From positions 1-21,169 of IMG/VR virus record IMGVR_UViG_3300022198_003735: a stretch of 21,169 nt of DNA; one strand, 5' to 3'. The notes under the pieces are model-generated. The model was not told the origin of the DNA and made no database searches. It worked only from the letters and a program-made list of their open reading frames with translations. This document shows positions 18,821-21,169 of this stretch, in pieces. The position numbers and the translations under genes are program-made. The first letter of the stretch is position 1; every line of letters starts with the position of its first letter. The stretch is from a virus.

Positions 18821-21169
18821 AGCTTGATGCTGCGGAAAGCGGTAAGGGGTTTGTCGACATCAATCCCCTTGGCGATAGGAGTTACTTCAACATTAAGAGC
18901 ATCGAAGTCTTCTTGTGATCCAATATCCCCTGGGGTTGCTGGATAGCCTGAATCAGCCGGCTCCGTCGCTGTTCCAGCTTGACGCAAGAAATAATGTCTA
19001 CGACAGGACCTAACCGTGAAACCATCAATTATTGTTTGAATACCTTTTGCTCTATTGTTCAGAGAAGCGTTATTGTAAGTTCCATAATTACCAAACTTAC
19101 CCGCAAACCCCTGATAGTGATCAGCGGAAGTTATAAAACCATCGTGCCAATGAAGACCGCCTGTTGTAGCGACAAAGTAGGGCGTACCAAAGAAGCCTTG
19201 CACGGCTGGTCCAATCGTTTTCCATGCTGCCCCTTCAGGTGACGTATCATTGGCAGTAGTTGGATAAGCCATCGCGTTATTAACTAAGTGGATATTGTTC
19301 CAAGCAAAGTTGTAGTCAGCGTCAGACCCCGTGCCACCAGTAATTTCACGAAATCCGCCAAGATTAAGCGTGACCCCCTCTTGCTTGTTTAGTTCTTGAT
19401 CTATGTCAAACAAGGATTCGGCAAAACCCGTAATTTGGTAAGTAGATTGTCCGCGCAATTTAGGTGCGCCTGCAAGGTTTGAGCTGACATTTGTATTACC
19501 AATAAACCAAAGGCCACGCGCTTTTACGGGTTCGCCTTTTGTTTGAATGATCGAACCATTTTGGGTGCTATTGAATCGTAGATTGCAGGGGGAGATTGCG
19601 TCAATAGCGATATTGGACAATGTTAAATCTTTATTCGCTACCATGCAAGCTTGTGATTCAATGTATTCCAGTCCATTTGTCGTCACGTCGCTGCTAGTGC
19701 TTGTTGCAAGTTCTTCTAAAATAAGATAGTTGATTGCATCATCTGGCGCAGCTTTTGCGTCAACTCGCCAGTCTGACACAGCAGACCTACTTGTAAAAAA
19801 GCTATCAGGAATATCATCACTTACAACCGTTTCCATTGTCCCCCACCAAACCACGCCAGTAACTGTTGCGTTTTCCCGAAACACAAGCCGTAACGGCTCT
19901 AGTCTTAAAAACGCTCTTTCTGGCGTATAAGCGAAAGAAATGCGAGGTCGCGAAAGGAAAATAGGATGATTTGTTTTGTCTGTAAAATACGCCCTAGTTT
20001 GATTCCATGATTTACCATCTGCGGCTTGACCCATGAACGGAACGGTGCCGCCGGCTTCGTCATCGTTAAGGTAGGATTGAGTGCTGAAGTTCCAAGCTCG
20101 AATGAGTGTTATCGAATTAAAAGTAATAGCACCAGTTTCGAGATAAATGCCAGGGCCAATGCGAAACTCGACAGTCTCACTAGAACTGTAAGCAGCATTT
20201 GCGTAATTAACGGCAGCTCGCAAAGTCTTGACTGGCTTGTTGTCAGTCGCTGATGTCGGGGGGTCTGAAAGCAGCGTGTTGACACTAGTAACATCGCGTC
20301 CATTTACGGGATCAACATAGACATATTGCACGCCACTCCTGGCGCTAACTAGACGGTTGTGCGTCTTCCAGTATTCAAGTCCTTTCTTGGTGACAACAAC
20401 AGGATCAGCGTTAATGCTGTTGTTTCGCTGCGTATCATTATTGCCGCTGATTGACGTGGAGTTACGCAGCTCAGCAGCGCTGGCAAGCTCAACCGCACCC
20501 GCGACCTCAGTTGTGGTTGCAGCACTTGGCAGGTCAACCGTGTTACGAACGATCAGCTCATCTACCTCAAGGGTGCTAGCCGTCAATCCATTGGGGAAAT
20601 CTGTGACTTGAAAATCATCCAGCGTTGCCGAGCCGATCGCATCGACTGTCAACGTGGCGCCAGTTTCAATGTCCTCCAGACCTCGCGGGGTAATGTTGAA
20701 GCCATCTTCGTTCGAGCCCTGCGGCACCACACGGCCACCGCTATCACTGGTGAAGTAATAGGTGAACTTATTCTGTGCGCCAAGCTCCTGCTGTGCAGCA
20801 GGTAGCGCTTTGGAATAGTTCAGGAAGCCCGCCCATTCCCAAGCATGGCCATAAAGGCGTAACACACTCGGGCGTCGGAATTCAATGGCCCAGTTGCCAA
20901 GTCCGCTTGCGGCTCCGCTGGATGGCGGGGTAGGGAAATCAGCAGAGCTAGTGGGGTCGCGATCTCGATCTGCGTCAGCTTGTGGCACCAGTGCAGAATG
21001 TGCAGCAGCACTGCTAAAGCCCAGCGCCACGAGGAAGCCATAAACACCGAGATAATCCGTCGCAGTGCGGTATTGATCGCGCAACGTGCCGGCAGATGTC
21101 CAGCCAGTGGTGAAATTGACGCCAAGCGTTTCGCTATTGGCATCGTCACTGGTGTCAGTGTCGAGCAGA
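18817..21169 (-). CDS. Large cyanophage-type tail/structural protein (5' truncated by window edge)
   Basis: The frame is open to the right edge of the window, so the gene begins outside; a TTG at 21084 is not the real start. The visible part is about 783 residues. It has RRPSVLRLYGHAWEWAGFLN and NKFTYYFTSDSGGRVVPQG, motifs I recall from cyanophage tail and structural proteins, then TPRGLEDIETGATLTVDA. A later YVDPVNGRD followed by PVKTLRAAVNYANAAY and FRIGPGIYLETGAI looks like the start of a pectate-lyase-like beta-helix. The C-terminus has TLNLGGFREITGG and a region ending LTAFRSIKL. It is probably a long tail or baseplate protein with a receptor-binding or glycan-degrading role, but that activity is not shown. 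Confidence 0.85.
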   Translation of the reverse strand, partial: LLDTDTSDDANSETLGVNFTTGWTSAGTLRDQYRTATDYLGVYGFLVALGFSSAAAHSALVPQADADRDRDPTSSADFPTPPSSGAASGLGNWAIEFRRPSVLRLYGHAWEWAGFLNYSKALPAAQQELGAQNKFTYYFTSDSGGRVVPQGSNEDGFNITPRGLEDIETGATLTVDAIGSATLDDFQVTDFPNGLTASTLEVDELIVRNTVDLPSAATTTEVAGAVELASAAELRNSTSISGNNDTQRNNSINADPVVVTKKGLEYWKTHNRLVSARSGVQYVYVDPVNGRDVTSVNTLLSDPPTSATDNKPVKTLRAAVNYANAAYSSSETVEFRIGPGIYLETGAITFNSITLIRAWNFSTQSYLNDDEAGGTVPFMGQAADGKSWNQTRAYFTDKTNHPIFLSRPRISFAYTPERAFLRLEPLRLVFRENATVTGVVWWGTMETVVSDDIPDSFFTSRSAVSDWRVDAKAAPDDAINYLILEELATSTSSDVTTNGLEYIESQACMVANKDLTLSNIAIDAISPCNLRFNSTQNGSIIQTKGEPVKARGLWFIGNTNVSSNLAGAPKLRGQSTYQITGFAESLFDIDQELNKQEGVTLNLGGFREITGGTGSDADYNFAWNNIHLVNNAMAYPTTANDTSPEGAAWKTIGPAVQGFFGTPYFVATTGGLHWHDGFITSADHYQGFAGKFGNYGTYNNASLNNRAKGIQTIIDGFTVRSCRRHYFLRQAGTATEPADSGYPATPGDIGSQEDFDALNVEVTPIAKGIDVDKPLTAFRSIKL

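Noticed and set aside
18979-20805. Several plus-strand ORFs of 60-87 codons opposite the large tail protein
   Set aside because: The minus frame is continuous and carries recognisable tail motifs. The plus ORFs lack ribosome binding sites and motifs.
1-21169. CRISPR array, tRNA or integrase/att site
   Set aside because: No regularly spaced repeats and no cloverleaf or integrase motif were noticed by eye. A tRNAscan-SE run would settle the tRNA question.

Overview
The window reads as part of a tailed-phage genome, most likely a cyanophage of a Synechococcus-like picocyanobacterium. It is densely packed, and many genes are coupled by ATGA or TAATG overlaps. There is a phage recombination and nucleotide module, a bifunctional endolysin, holin-like small proteins, and tail proteins whose motifs (for example the HAWEWAG stretch of the large tail protein) I recall from cyanophage structural proteins. 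The host assignment is inference from remembered families. No rRNA, tRNA or CRISPR array was seen, although a tRNA search was not computed.

Layout. (1) Bases 1 to about 12,200 are mainly plus-strand early and middle genes. They comprise a 5'-truncated DEAH helicase with a C-terminal zinc knuckle, a VRR-NUC nuclease, a DnaQ-like exonuclease, a run of tiny membrane and Cys-rich proteins, a RecE/RecB-like PD-(D/E)XK exonuclease, a PAPS-reductase-like PP-loop protein, an SSB-like protein with a TTG start, a zinc-ribbon/HTH protein and a dNMP kinase. Three minus-strand islands interrupt this block: HNH plus a 60-aa ORF at 1501-1957, a small HTH protein at 5739-5930, and a helical protein at 9448-9651. 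(2) At 12,128-13,559 lies a junction with an HNH endonuclease and dCTP deaminase on minus and a NUMOD4-HNH homing endonuclease on plus. (3) From 13,556 to the right edge everything is on the minus strand. Transcription runs from the large tail protein (cut by the right edge) through small tail proteins, a beta-repeat tail-fibre protein, an HNH endonuclease and several membrane proteins, to a holin-like gene and the GH24 plus M15 endolysin.

The most exciting signal is between the holin-like gene and the endolysin. The 46-aa holin-like ORF ends in GGA AAA AAG CTC TGA, which contains the dnaX-type slippery heptamer A AAA AAG. Seven bases later there is a hairpin of 8 bp with one bulge. The -1 frame then runs open for 88 codons into the endolysin start and has no ATG, GTG or TTG of its own. 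This has the form of a programmed -1 ribosomal frameshift giving an alternative, C-terminally extended lysis protein of 133 aa.

Other points of note are a recurring mini zinc-binding-like module (CxxCxHW...CDL..PEG...A.DC) on three proteins with a fourth looser copy, four HNH-type endonucleases in 21 kb, and pairs of plausible genes on overlapping or opposite strands. With all these genes accepted, no stretch longer than about 300 bases is left without a gene. The largest non-coding gaps are about 160 bases (2362-2524) and 110 bases (5516-5627), and both hold hairpins.
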